A DNA stretch of 20,614 nt from a virus. Under the pieces are notes generated by a model, which had not been told where the DNA came from, did no database searches, and was given only the letters and a program-made list of their open reading frames with translations. The stretch spans positions 1 through 20,614 of IMG/VR virus record IMGVR_UViG_3300020419_001248; one strand, given 5' to 3'. The position numbers and the translations under genes are program-made. Each line of letters starts with the position of its first letter. Positions within the stretch are counted from its first letter, which is position 1. This document shows positions 1-7,616 of this stretch, piece by piece.

Positions 1-15
1 AGAAGTGTTTTTATT

Positions 16-1110
16 ATGCAGAAAGAAATATTAAGTTTTAGTAAAATGCATGTTGATGGTGACCTAGTCATCACAGCTACGCAAGATGAATTACTTTTAA
101 AAGATGGTAGAGTATTAAAAGATACCATGTCAGGTCTTTGGAATGTTACATTAGGATATTCTAATAATAATATAAAACAAGCAATGATGAATCAGTTAGT
201 TAAATTACCTTATTCAAGTAATTTTTCTGGTTATCATAGTGAAACAACAGAAAAATATGCTGAAGAAATTTGTAAAAGAACAAATATGAGTAGAGTTTAT
301 TTTACAAATAGTGGTAGTGCAGCCGTTGAAACTGCCATAAAATTAACAGGTAAAGAGATAGCAGTTTGTGGAAAACATAGTTATCACGGCTCTACAATAT
401 TAAGTGCAAACGCTAGTGACCAAGATATAAACAAATTTTGGGGTATACAAAATCCTATGAGTGTTCATAAGTTTGAAGATGTTGAAGATTTGATTAGTAT
501 ATGTAAAGGTCTTTATGATATGTCATTTGTAATTATTGAACCAGTTGTAGGTGCAGGTGGTGTTTATGATTGGCCACCAGAAATATGGAAAGTTTTAGAA
601 GAGTATCAACAAAAAGGTGGTATTGTAATACTAGATGAGACCGTTACAGGTTTTGGTAAACTAGGTACAATGTTTGCATTTGAAAAAATTAATTTTAAAC
701 CAGATATGATTGTATTAGGTAAAGGTATTACAAACGGATATTTTCCTATGGGAGCGTGTTTAATAAGTGAAAGAATTGAAAAATCAGTTAGAATGTTTAA
801 TCATGGTTTTACTTATTCAGGACATCCTGTTGGATGTGCAGCTGCTTTAGAAGTGTTAAAAGAAATTGATAGAAGTTATGAATGGTTGTTAGAACATAAA
901 CAAATTAAAGGTGCGACAAGACAATTTGGATGTATGGGTGCAATTGATTTTGAAACACCAAAACAATCATTAACATTTATTAAAAAGATGAGAGAAAAAG
1001 GTTACATATTAGAAGATGGCTCAGAAAATGTATCAACTGCCGTGTTTTGTTTACCGTTTATATTTCAAGACCATGAATTATTTGAAGAGGCAATAAAAGA
1101 ATGTATTTAA
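16..1110 (+). CDS. Class-III PLP-dependent aminotransferase, glutamate-1-semialdehyde aminotransferase-like, shortened
   Basis: Class-III aminotransferases move an amino group (or isomerise an amino aldehyde) using pyridoxal phosphate (PLP). Seen here: an N-terminal strand of the type DGRVLKDTMSGLWNVTLGY, the phosphate-binding NSGSAAVETAIKL segment (about residues 98-110), the YHG motif at 123-125, the cofactor aspartate in ILDETVTGFG (D207) and the Schiff-base lysine in LGKGITNGYFPMG (K236), followed by TYSGHPVGCAAALE. All key residues are present, so activity is plausible. At 364 residues it is shorter than the usual 420-450; the missing length lies mainly after the AAALE segment, in the C-terminal small domain. 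The frame stays open to the window edge and there is no clear ribosome site, so a start upstream of the window cannot be excluded. Its last 10 bases overlap the next gene, a second PLP-enzyme-like protein, which suggests a joint pathway. Substrate not predictable. Confidence 0.85.
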   Translation: MQKEILSFSKMHVDGDLVITATQDELLLKDGRVLKDTMSGLWNVTLGYSNNNIKQAMMNQLVKLPYSSNFSGYHSETTEKYAEEICKRTNMSRVYFTNSGSAAVETAIKLTGKEIAVCGKHSYHGSTILSANASDQDINKFWGIQNPMSVHKFEDVEDLISICKGLYDMSFVIIEPVVGAGGVYDWPPEIWKVLEEYQQKGGIVILDETVTGFGKLGTMFAFEKINFKPDMIVLGKGITNGYFPMGACLISERIEKSVRMFNHGFTYSGHPVGCAAALEVLKEIDRSYEWLLEHKQIKGATRQFGCMGAIDFETPKQSLTFIKKMREKGYILEDGSENVSTAVFCLPFIFQDHELFEEAIKECI

Positions 1111-1904
1111 CACCATCATACACAATACAATTTCCTGAAGTTAAAAGAGTAGTAGGTCATTATTTTACAAAGTTGTATGACCATGATAGTCTTATAAAAG
1201 ATAGACATGATATACAAGATAGATTTATTGAAAACTTTGTACCTTGGCTTAATAAAGGTCACATAAAATTTAAAGGCCTAAAAGACTTTAAACATGTTTA
1301 TATTACAAATGGCGTATCTGATTTTATCTATACATCTATGATAGAGCATAGTTTAAGACCGATAGTAATAAAAGATGACTACCCAGCATATGTTGAACAT
1401 GCTAAAATATTGGCTAAGTCTAATATTGGTTTAAGAAATAGAACAAACTATTTGAGTTTACCATTTTATAATACAGCAAATGAACATGAAAAGACAAATG
1501 ACTTATTAAAACAAGAGAATACATTTGTTGACCTTGCGTGGGCAGGTGGTTCTGGTCTTAAAAAAACATATGATTTAAGCAAAGTATCATACGCTTCTTT
1601 TAGTTTTAGTAAAATGTTTGGTATTCAATATCATAGAGTAGGCATATCCTTTTCTAAAAAACCAATTAGGACTTTAGAAATGTATAAGAAAGAGGCGTAT
1701 GTTAACCTTGCAGGTATAGGCCTAGTAAATCAATTAATGTCATTTTCACCATCATATTTCTATGATAAATATAGGGAGATTGCAAATACTATTTGTGATA
1801 AATTAGATATAGAAACCACACCTAGTTTATGGTTTGGTTTAAAACATAACAAGAAAGTACCATTATTAAATGAATGGATTAGAATAAATGCGAACGGAAA
1901 CTAA
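1101..1904 (+). CDS. Minimal fold-type-I PLP-dependent aminotransferase-like protein
   Basis: This looks like a reduced member of the aspartate-aminotransferase superfamily. Seen: VYITNGVSDFIYTSM (about 66-80), resembling the glycine-rich start of the PLP site; an aspartate in FVDLAWAGG (D144) where these enzymes hold the pyridine nitrogen; then SFSFSKMFGIQYHRVGISF, with lysine K171 in the usual SFSK context and R179 after it, as in SK..G.R.G of class-I/II enzymes. A WIRIN segment near the C-terminus may carry the substrate-carboxylate arginine. At 267 residues it is far below the usual 380-420, with compressed N- and C-terminal parts, so it may be a divergent phage form or act only with a partner. 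It overlaps the class-III aminotransferase before it by 10 bases and the hydroxylase-like gene after it by 17 bases. Superfamily call is fairly good; reaction unknown. Confidence 0.6.
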   Translation: MYLTPSYTIQFPEVKRVVGHYFTKLYDHDSLIKDRHDIQDRFIENFVPWLNKGHIKFKGLKDFKHVYITNGVSDFIYTSMIEHSLRPIVIKDDYPAYVEHAKILAKSNIGLRNRTNYLSLPFYNTANEHEKTNDLLKQENTFVDLAWAGGSGLKKTYDLSKVSYASFSFSKMFGIQYHRVGISFSKKPIRTLEMYKKEAYVNLAGIGLVNQLMSFSPSYFYDKYREIANTICDKLDIETTPSLWFGLKHNKKVPLLNEWIRINANGN

Positions 1905-2655
1905 AGAATTTTTTGAATATACTAAAAGTCTACCTTTTAAAGATATAACTCATTTTTGGGATATACCTTATAAAGAAATGTTAGATGAAATAAAAACGGT
2001 TGATGAAAGTTATTGGCGAAGACCTTTTGACGCTGATAATGACCAGATAGATAGAATGAAACTAGATGATTCTAAAAGTGTTAATCATTATCCTGGTATG
2101 AAAGGTGACCTTATTGAAGCACATGGTTGGAAGAGTTTATGTTTTTTAAATGAAACTGGTGATAGTAAAGACCAAATTACAAGATTTCCACCTGTATTTA
2201 ATACAGCAGGTGATTACAAAGAAACTTTAAAATATTTTCTTAACAATAGAAAATGGACAAATGTATCTGATTTTAGTCCTACATTAGTTAAATTTTTTAA
2301 AGAAGTTATAAGCAAATATATGCATGTAGGCCAAATATTTGTTACTAGATTAGAAAGTGGAGGTGTTATAACTGAACACAATGATATACCTGAAGATAGT
2401 AAACATTTATTAGATGGCGAACAAGTGCATATGTTTGATATGTTGAATACATTTAACTTATGTTTAAATCATGTTAAGTCATGTTATAGTGTATTTGACA
2501 ATAAAGTAATGCCAGCATATGATGGTTGTTTAAGATGGACAAATGTTGGTAAAAAACATTGGGTTGTTAATATGAATAGAAAACCACAATATCAAATTAT
2601 ATGGCAAGGTATATACAAAAAACAATTTAGACAACTGGTAATGGAGAATAAATAA
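1888..2655 (+). CDS. Aspartyl/asparaginyl beta-hydroxylase-like Fe(II)/2OG dioxygenase
   Basis: Fe(II)/2-oxoglutarate (2OG) dioxygenases hydroxylate or otherwise oxidise a substrate while decarboxylating 2-oxoglutarate. The C-terminal half carries the expected triad: H164-x-D166 in VITEHNDIPED, H224 in GKKHWVVNMNR, and R231 seven residues later, a good 2OG-carboxylate binder. The phrase order (HND, then a strand, then a VGKKHWVVN-like strand followed by NRKPQYQI) resembles the aspartyl/asparaginyl beta-hydroxylase family more than prolyl hydroxylases. The N-terminal 130 residues are aromatic and acidic with no domain I recognise. The start lies inside the end of the previous gene, giving a 17-base overlap. 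Known members of this family act on protein or peptide Asp/Asn, but the target here is inferred only from family. Confidence 0.68.
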   Translation: MRTETKEFFEYTKSLPFKDITHFWDIPYKEMLDEIKTVDESYWRRPFDADNDQIDRMKLDDSKSVNHYPGMKGDLIEAHGWKSLCFLNETGDSKDQITRFPPVFNTAGDYKETLKYFLNNRKWTNVSDFSPTLVKFFKEVISKYMHVGQIFVTRLESGGVITEHNDIPEDSKHLLDGEQVHMFDMLNTFNLCLNHVKSCYSVFDNKVMPAYDGCLRWTNVGKKHWVVNMNRKPQYQIIWQGIYKKQFRQLVMENK

Positions 2656-2659
2656 TAAC

Positions 2660-3328
2660 ATGGCACAAATTAACAATCACGAATTTTATGGTTTAGATAC
2701 AGCATATGTAGAAAAACACAAAGAATTATTTGACTTTTTTGAAGGTCAAAATTTAGACATTGAAATAAATGATGACTTTGAACAATTAAAAACTATACTA
2801 ACAAGTAAAGACAAAGACGATTACGCTTACGACTTTGACCCAGCGTTTGAAACTTTTTTAGATAATTCTACAGGTTTTATTTTATATTTAAGATATAACA
2901 ATGAAGTAGTTGCTACTTACGCAGCTAAAAAATTATCCTTACCTGTTTTCATAGAAGGTATGAAATTAAAATATCCTGGTAATTATGATACTATTGATAA
3001 TTTCCCTGGTCAATCAGCTTATAGTTCATGTCAATGGGTATCTAAAGACCATAGAGGTAAAAAGTGGGGAAGAGTATTAGACCATTTGAAAAAGAATTTA
3101 TGTTTTGACCTTATGAAGTGTGAAACAAATTTTGCTATACATAAATCAGATTTAAGAGATTATCATGTAAATCATTTAGCATATTCTAATAGTAAAAGAC
3201 TAGCAGTTATACCAAACGGTGATGTTGGTGGTGCAGGTGAAGTTATTGACAAAGAATATTGGATAGCATATTCTTCAATTACAGAATGGGCAGATAAACA
3301 AAGTGAAGTTAAAACATTATACACTTAA
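2660..3328 (+). CDS. GNAT-like N-acetyltransferase, divergent
   Basis: GNAT enzymes transfer an acyl group from acyl-CoA to an amine. The middle of the protein has a strand pair typical of the fold (FILYLRYNNEVVATYAAKK, about 73-92), then SCQWVSKDHRGKKWGRVLDHL (about 123-143), which resembles GNAT motif A: a beta-strand, an RGK-type loop for the CoA pyrophosphate, then a helix. The consensus glycine in R-x-x-G-x-G is a lysine here, so the match is imperfect. The N-terminal 60 residues are acidic and unlike any domain I know. It starts 4 bases after the preceding oxygenase gene and overlaps the next gene by 26 bases, so it belongs to the same translational unit. Acetyl acceptor unknown. Confidence 0.5.
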   Translation: MAQINNHEFYGLDTAYVEKHKELFDFFEGQNLDIEINDDFEQLKTILTSKDKDDYAYDFDPAFETFLDNSTGFILYLRYNNEVVATYAAKKLSLPVFIEGMKLKYPGNYDTIDNFPGQSAYSSCQWVSKDHRGKKWGRVLDHLKKNLCFDLMKCETNFAIHKSDLRDYHVNHLAYSNSKRLAVIPNGDVGGAGEVIDKEYWIAYSSITEWADKQSEVKTLYT

Positions 3329-3914
3329 AAATTTTTTATCTAGTCAAGAGATAGATTCTTTTAATTATAACATTAAACAAGAATTTAAATCCGATACTGG
3401 CGATTTAACATTATATCATCAAAAAATATCTACCTCTATTATAGAAAAAATTAAAAAATGTATAGGCGAATTTACTATTAGACACTCTCACATATACAAT
3501 TTAAAACAACCTTATAGATTACATTGTGATTCAGGCCAAGAAAATAATTCTTACTATACAATTATAGTGCCTTTAGATAAAAATCCTCAAGGTGGTCTTT
3601 TTATTATGAATCAATGGTCAGATAAAGCATATAGTTTAGATGATTACTACACACAAAATATTCAATCAGTTTTAAATTTTGAAGAAAGAAAAGAAAAGAT
3701 AAATGAATTTAATCCTAACATATCTCTACCTGACACAATAGATTTTAAACATATTAAAGATAAGAGAGGATTTTCAGTAAAAGATTATATTGATTATGAA
3801 TATAATAAAGCTATAATGTATCCTGGCAAATATTATCATTGTAGTCAAAATATAAAAAACTTTACAGGTAAAAAATCTTTAGCTATATTTACTAATGAAA
3901 CACTACACACTTAA
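3303..3914 (+). CDS. Small Fe(II)/2OG oxygenase-like protein
   Basis: A 203-residue protein with the layout of a compact double-stranded beta-helix oxygenase. Seen: H74-x-D76 in YRLHCDSG, a strand YYTIIVPLD followed by GGLFIMNQWS, the distal H179 in MYPGKYYHCSQN, and a basic K190-K191-S192 group 11-13 residues later, where a 2OG-binding Arg or Lys is expected. The start is GTG, the first in-frame start codon available before the N-terminal KHYTLKNFLSSQEID; this N-terminus resembles the common F(L)..eeid opening of phage 2OG enzymes. It overlaps the gene before by 26 bases and the gene after by 20 bases, and both overlaps share a near-identical 18-base sequence (separate repeat entries). Substrate unknown. 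Confidence 0.6.
   Translation: MKLKHYTLKNFLSSQEIDSFNYNIKQEFKSDTGDLTLYHQKISTSIIEKIKKCIGEFTIRHSHIYNLKQPYRLHCDSGQENNSYYTIIVPLDKNPQGGLFIMNQWSDKAYSLDDYYTQNIQSVLNFEERKEKINEFNPNISLPDTIDFKHIKDKRGFSVKDYIDYEYNKAIMYPGKYYHCSQNIKNFTGKKSLAIFTNETLHT
3312..3329 (+). repeat. Junction repeat copy 1 (gene-overlap sequence)
   Basis: aaacattatacacttaaa lies in the overlap of the GNAT-like gene and the GTG-started oxygenase-like gene. It matches the sequence at 3898-3915 at 16 of 18 positions. In one frame it ends the upstream protein (TLYT then stop); in another it encodes the KHYTLK near the N-terminus of the downstream protein. Confidence 0.8.
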
Positions 3915-4446
3915 ACCTTATGATTTAGAATCTAAACATCTATCTCAATTACATAATATTATTGAAAAAGTTGTAAGTGAGAAGAAAGATGAATATTGGG
4001 ATAATTATACAGACTATTCAGTATTTGACCAAACTATGATTACAATAGGTATGGTTGATGATAAAGTAAAATGTTTTTCATCTATATATACAAGAGAGTT
4101 TTATGGTAATTATGTATATAGATTATTTAATAGATTTTTAGTTGATGATGATATAAGAGAAGAAGGTGGCTCTAAATCATATAAGGGTGAACACCGATTT
4201 TTTGATATGATATATCAACAAATAGAATTTGTCAAGACACTACAACCTAAATTTTATTTTATGTCAAGACAGAGAAAAAATACTAGATGGTTAAAATGGT
4301 ATTTCAATAAGTTCAACAAACAATATGACACAAATCTAGTGGTGTCGGATGAACAATATAGAGTGTGTAATGGTAGTAATTATGATTGTTGCCAGACACT
4401 AATATATCCAAAAGAAATGAAAATACCATTTGAAAAATTATTATAA
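3895..4446 (+). CDS. Protein of unknown function, weakly GNAT-like
   Basis: I do not recognise this 183-residue protein with confidence. Seen: a first half with helix-rich LSQLHNIIEKVVSEKKDEYW, a strand pair MITIGMVDDKVKCFSSIYTREFY (about 43-65), then VYRLFNRFLVDDDIR and a basic helix region around FYFMSRQRKNTRWLKWYF (about 120-137). The strand, arginine-rich loop and helix order is compatible with a degraded GNAT fold, and its neighbour two genes upstream is GNAT-like, but no clear CoA motif is present. Its N-terminus, MKHYTLKPYDL, resembles that of the preceding oxygenase-like protein because of the repeated junction sequence. It ends the first enzyme cassette, and a late-promoter box overlaps its stop codon. 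Confidence 0.45.
   Translation: MKHYTLKPYDLESKHLSQLHNIIEKVVSEKKDEYWDNYTDYSVFDQTMITIGMVDDKVKCFSSIYTREFYGNYVYRLFNRFLVDDDIREEGGSKSYKGEHRFFDMIYQQIEFVKTLQPKFYFMSRQRKNTRWLKWYFNKFNKQYDTNLVVSDEQYRVCNGSNYDCCQTLIYPKEMKIPFEKLL
3898..3915 (+). repeat. Junction repeat copy 2 (gene-overlap sequence)
   Basis: aaacactacacacttaaa repeats the 3312-3329 sequence with two t/c differences. It sits in the same relation to its genes: it holds the stop of the upstream gene and the early KHYTLK codons of the downstream gene, here at the oxygenase-like/unknown junction. Confidence 0.8.
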
Positions 4447-4449
4447 ATA
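4442..4449 (+). promoter_or_regulatory. Phage late promoter box TATAAATA
   Basis: An exact TATAAATA, the late-promoter -10 motif of T4-like phages read by the phage late sigma factor. It overlaps the stop codon of the preceding gene and lies 16 bases before the start at 4466, with an AAGGAG ribosome site between (4454-4459). It would open transcription of the virion block. Confidence 0.65.
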
Positions 4450-4465
4450 GTTAAAGGAGATAATT

Positions 4466-4672
4466 ATGAATTCAGTTATGATTGACGGCAAAGAGTATGA
4501 TGTCAATAAATTAAGTCCAGAATTGCAAAATTACCTAGTGGTAAGACAAGAAATTCAGGCTTCAAAAGTAAGACACAAACTTGAGCTAGAAAAAATTGAA
4601 GTGCTAACAGCACATTATAACAAAAAAATTGCAGAATTAGTAAAAAAAGAAGTACCAGAAGAGAAAAAATAG
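4466..4672 (+). CDS. Small coiled-coil protein, DUF6447-like
   Basis: A 68-residue acidic/basic protein. It opens with VMIDGKEYDVNKLSPELQNYL and continues as a charged heptad-like helix (about residues 25-66) rich in Glu and Lys. The opening 'dGkeYdvd.Ls.e.q' followed by one helix resembles small proteins of the DUF6447 type that sit beside structural genes in marine T4-like phages; this family call is from memory and unverified. It has a strong AAGGAG ribosome site 6 bases before ATG and is the first gene after a late promoter. Its stop is immediately followed by the next ATG. Possibly a small virion or assembly protein. Confidence 0.45.
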   Translation: MNSVMIDGKEYDVNKLSPELQNYLVVRQEIQASKVRHKLELEKIEVLTAHYNKKIAELVKKEVPEEKK

Positions 4673-5014
4673 ATGGCCGCTATAGCAAACCTGACAATAG
4701 ACCAAGGCGCAACATTTAGTTCGGATGTAACGGTCAAAGATTCAAATAGTAATGCTTTTGATTTAACAGGTTATACAGCATCCGCTAAGATGGCCAAAGG
4801 TTATCAGTCAACAAAAACAAGAACCTCTATCACCTGTACCATATCCGCTAGCGCTACGACAGGTGTTATTACATTATCATTAACGGCAGACCAAACTTCT
4901 AATTTAGAAGAAGGTAGATATGTGTATGATTTAGAGATTTTACAGACTTCTTCAAGCACGGTTACCAGAGTAATTGAAGGTATAATTACGGTACGACCAC
5001 AAGTAACTACTTAA
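4673..5014 (+). CDS. Small beta-rich virion protein, BppU-N/Ig-like
   Basis: 113 residues, almost all short Ser/Thr-rich beta strands. The order 'LTIDQGATFSSDVTVKDSN', then 'FDLTGYTASAKMAKGY', then 'GVITLSLTADQTSNLEEGRYVYDLEI' is the pattern of N-terminal baseplate-upper-protein (BppU) or phage Ig-like domains, which often anchor fibres to the baseplate. No signal peptide or membrane segment. It starts directly at the previous stop and is followed by a 42-base gap holding the next late promoter. Likely a tail or baseplate decoration protein. Confidence 0.55.
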   Translation: MAAIANLTIDQGATFSSDVTVKDSNSNAFDLTGYTASAKMAKGYQSTKTRTSITCTISASATTGVITLSLTADQTSNLEEGRYVYDLEILQTSSSTVTRVIEGIITVRPQVTT

Positions 5015-5030
5015 TTCAACTCTTTTTTGT

Positions 5031-5038
5031 TATAAATA
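5031..5038 (+). promoter_or_regulatory. Phage late promoter box TATAAATA
   Basis: Exact TATAAATA in the gap between two structural genes, 18 bases before the ATG at 5057, with an AAGGAG ribosome site at 5044-5049. Spacing suits a start of transcription just upstream of the ribosome site. Confidence 0.7.
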
Positions 5039-5056
5039 TACACAAGGAGAGAATTA

Positions 5057-5305
5057 ATGCCTGATATAACAGCTAAGATTAATGTAAATACATCACAAGG
5101 ACCACAACAAGTATCTGTAGCTCTTCCATCTGCTCAGGCTGCTCAAAATAGTTCTCTTCAATTAAAATTATTAGGTGATGTTGATACAACTGACTTAAAT
5201 GATGGTGCTATATTACAATACAGGTCAAGCGACGCCAAGTTTGTTACAACAAATGAGATAGTAACGACAACTGGTACATTGACCATAAACGCAGGTTCAT
5301 TTTAG
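5057..5305 (+). CDS. Small structural protein of the fibre block, unknown
   Basis: 82 residues with no enzyme motif. The central KLLGDVDTTDLNDGAILQYRSSDAKF is a phrase common in marine phage fibre proteins (a 'GDVD...L.dG.iL.Y' linker). The C-terminus, LTINAGSF, parallels the DGGSF end of the next, much longer fibre, which suggests shared C-terminal strands. Good AAGGAG ribosome site, its own late promoter, and an ATG-started fibre gene 10 bases downstream. Likely a short fibre or connector protein. Confidence 0.5.
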   Translation: MPDITAKINVNTSQGPQQVSVALPSAQAAQNSSLQLKLLGDVDTTDLNDGAILQYRSSDAKFVTTNEIVTTTGTLTINAGSF

Positions 5306-5315
5306 GGAGTTTTAA

Positions 5316-7022
5316 ATGGCAACGGTAATTCAGATAAAAAGAAGTTCAGCTACATCAGCCCCAGCTACGCTGAAACTTGGTGAATTAGCCTATACTTTCG
5401 GTACAGGTACACAAGGTAATAATGGAGATAGATTATTTATTGGTGAGGGCGGTGTTGATGGAAATGGTGACGCAAATAATGTAACCGTCATAGGCGGTCA
5501 ATATTTTTCAGACATGTTAGACCATGTCGCAGGAACACTTACAGGTAGTTCAGCTCTTATAGCAGATTCAAACTTGGCGATTGACCAAGCAATTGTTGGT
5601 AATTCAGCAACCGTAGGTGGTACGGTAAAATTAAATGAGGGTACAAATAACGGTACAAACTTTATTGGTTTGAAAGCTCCTAACGCCGTTACTACTACAA
5701 CTACATTTACTTTACCAGACGGAGACGGAACATCAGGACAATTTTTAAAAACAGATGGTTCTGGTAATTTAGACTTTGCAACCGTAAATCAGTTTATAAA
5801 CTTAGCAGGTAATTCAGGAACAGATACTTATAATACTGCTGAAACTTTAACATTTGAAGGTTCAGGTGGTTTAGTTCAAACGGTAACAGATAATAAAGTA
5901 ACCGTAACTGCTACAGGATTAACAAATTCAAACTTATCAGGTAGTGCGGCTATTTCAAATGCTAACTTAGCAAATCCTACAACTACTTTAGGTTCATCTA
6001 CATTAACATTAGGTTCAACAACAACTGACATTGCAGGATTAACTTCATTAGTTATTGATAGTATTACAATCAACGGCTCTACAATGTCAACAGGTGCTGG
6101 TAATACAGATATTACCATGTCGCCACACGGCACAGGTACGGTAAAAGTTCCTAGTGGTTATGAAGATAGAGCAGGTTTTACAACTGACTCTCTTGCAAAC
6201 AAAGCTTATGTTGACCAAGTTGCACAAGGTTTAGATACTAAACCATCAACAAGAGTTGCTACGACAGCAAACTTAGCGGCTTCTTATTCAAACGGTACTG
6301 ATGGTGTTGGTGCAACATTAACAGCAAGTTCAAACGGTGCATTATCAATTGACGGTGTATCGCCTACAACAAATGATAGAATTTTAGTTAAAGACCAATC
6401 AACAGCTGCTCAAAACGGTATCTATGTTGTAACTACGGTTGGTGATGGTTCAAATCCTTTTGTGTTAACAAGAGCAACTCCTGAAGACCAACCAAGTGAG
6501 TTAACAGGTGGTTCTTTTGTATTCGTAGAAGAAGGTACTGCTAACGGAGATAACGGATATGTATTTACTCATACAGGTGCTCCAACTTTTGGTACAACTG
6601 CTTTAGATGTAGCACAATTTTCTGGTGCAGGTCAAATTACAGCAGGTGCAGCTTTAAGTAAAACAGGTAATCAATTAGATGTAGAAGTAGATGGTTCATC
6701 CATTGAAGTAAATTCAGACGCATTGAGAGTTAAAGCACTAGGTGTTACAAACGCAATGTTAGCTGGTAGTATTGACGGTGCAAAAATTGAAAACTTTGTA
6801 TTTACAGATGAAAGTTCTACACAAGGTGCAGTTACAATTGGTAACCCTATGGAATTTTTAGCAGGTGAAGGTATTAATACAACTTCATCTGGTTCTACTT
6901 TAACAATTGCAGGTGAATTAGCAAGTACATCAAACATAGGTGTGGCTTCATTTAATTCTGGCAATTTCACGGTTTCTTCAGGTGATGTAACCGTAACAAC
7001 GATTGATGGAGGTTCATTCTAA
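5316..7022 (+). CDS. Tail fibre protein with Mtd-N-like head
   Basis: A 568-residue Thr/Ser/Gly/Asn-rich fibre. Residues 1-50 (IQIKRSSATSAPATLKLGELAY and the following GDRLFIGEGG) resemble the N-terminal attachment domain of Bordetella-phage major tropism determinant and many marine fibres. A middle module at about 303-433 (QGLDTKPSTRVATTANL, DRILVKDQSTAAQNGIYVV, FVFVEEGTANGDNGYVFTH) is a recurring module of marine T4-like fibres. The C-terminal part is repetitive beta (ALSKTGNQLDVEVDGSSIEV) and ends in TIDGGSF. Likely trimeric and on the virion surface. It overlaps the next gene by one base (TAATG). No template repeat or reverse transcriptase for diversification is in the window. Confidence 0.85.
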   Translation: MATVIQIKRSSATSAPATLKLGELAYTFGTGTQGNNGDRLFIGEGGVDGNGDANNVTVIGGQYFSDMLDHVAGTLTGSSALIADSNLAIDQAIVGNSATVGGTVKLNEGTNNGTNFIGLKAPNAVTTTTTFTLPDGDGTSGQFLKTDGSGNLDFATVNQFINLAGNSGTDTYNTAETLTFEGSGGLVQTVTDNKVTVTATGLTNSNLSGSAAISNANLANPTTTLGSSTLTLGSTTTDIAGLTSLVIDSITINGSTMSTGAGNTDITMSPHGTGTVKVPSGYEDRAGFTTDSLANKAYVDQVAQGLDTKPSTRVATTANLAASYSNGTDGVGATLTASSNGALSIDGVSPTTNDRILVKDQSTAAQNGIYVVTTVGDGSNPFVLTRATPEDQPSELTGGSFVFVEEGTANGDNGYVFTHTGAPTFGTTALDVAQFSGAGQITAGAALSKTGNQLDVEVDGSSIEVNSDALRVKALGVTNAMLAGSIDGAKIENFVFTDESSTQGAVTIGNPMEFLAGEGINTTSSGSTLTIAGELASTSNIGVASFNSGNFTVSSGDVTVTTIDGGSF

Positions 7023-7231
7023 TGAAACTATGGACAAAAATTAAAAATTGGATTTCTAAACCTTACATGAAACCATTAGTCTTAAAAAAGAAAGACGAAA
7101 TAGATTTAAAAGGTTTAAAAAATAAAACAAAAAAAGAATTAGAAAAATTAGGTAGAAAAGTCGGTGTCGAATTAGACAGACGATTTACAAAAGACAAACT
7201 AATAAAACAAATAAAGAAACATTGTAAATAA
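7022..7231 (+). CDS. Small basic SAP/HeH-like protein
   Basis: 69 residues, about one third Lys/Arg. The C-terminal 45 residues (LKNKTKKELEKLGRKVGVEL, then DRRFTKDKLIKQI) match the helix-loop-helix pattern 'mtkkeLeelgre.GieldrR.tK..Li..I' of SAP/HeH-type domains that are found fused or free in many phage proteins and often bind nucleic acid. The N-terminal WTKIKNWISKPYM is a short amphipathic stretch. It is squeezed between two fibre-like genes with one-base TAATG overlaps on both sides, so it is made with them. Whether it binds DNA or is a virion part cannot be told. Confidence 0.6.
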   Translation: MKLWTKIKNWISKPYMKPLVLKKKDEIDLKGLKNKTKKELEKLGRKVGVELDRRFTKDKLIKQIKKHCK

Positions 7232-7614
7232 TGACTACGGTAATAAAACCAAAAAGAAGTGAAACTACAAGTCAGATACCTGGCTCAGGAGTATTGGCAG
7301 TTGGTGAATTAGCAATGAATGTTGCTGATGGTAAATTTTTTACTAAAACATCTGGTGGTACGGTTAAAGAAATGGGTGGTGCTGGTTCTGTAACACTACA
7401 AAATGTTACAACAAATAGTGCAACTACAACAAATGATATTTTACTTGACCAAGGTGCTAATTTAATATTTGAAGGTAACTTAGCAAATGCATACGAAACC
7501 ACTTTAACAGCCGTAGAACCAACAACTGATAATACGGTTTCATTACCTAATCAATCGGGTGTTTTAGCAACTGAAGGTGATAATCTTGCTTTTAGTATTG
7601 TATTTGGAGGATAA
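7231..7614 (+). CDS. Short fibre-like structural protein with the same head domain
   Basis: 127 residues. Its N-terminus (TTVIKPKRSETTSQIPG, then LAVGELAMNVADGKFFTK) is a second copy of the head domain type seen at the start of the 568-residue fibre, a 'kRs..t...P..l..GELA.n..dgk.f' pattern. Then comes a beta-rich stretch with LTAVEPTTDNTVSLPNQSG, typical of phage fibre linkers, and a short IVFGG end. Likely a small fibre or base-attachment protein. One-base overlap with the gene before; the next gene starts two bases after its stop. Confidence 0.6.
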   Translation: MTTVIKPKRSETTSQIPGSGVLAVGELAMNVADGKFFTKTSGGTVKEMGGAGSVTLQNVTTNSATTTNDILLDQGANLIFEGNLANAYETTLTAVEPTTDNTVSLPNQSGVLATEGDNLAFSIVFGG

Positions 7615-7616
7615 TA

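Noticed and set aside
5316-7614. Diversity-generating retroelement suggested by the Mtd-like head domains
   Set aside because: No reverse transcriptase and no template/variable repeat pair are visible in the window; the similarity covers only the N-terminal attachment domain.
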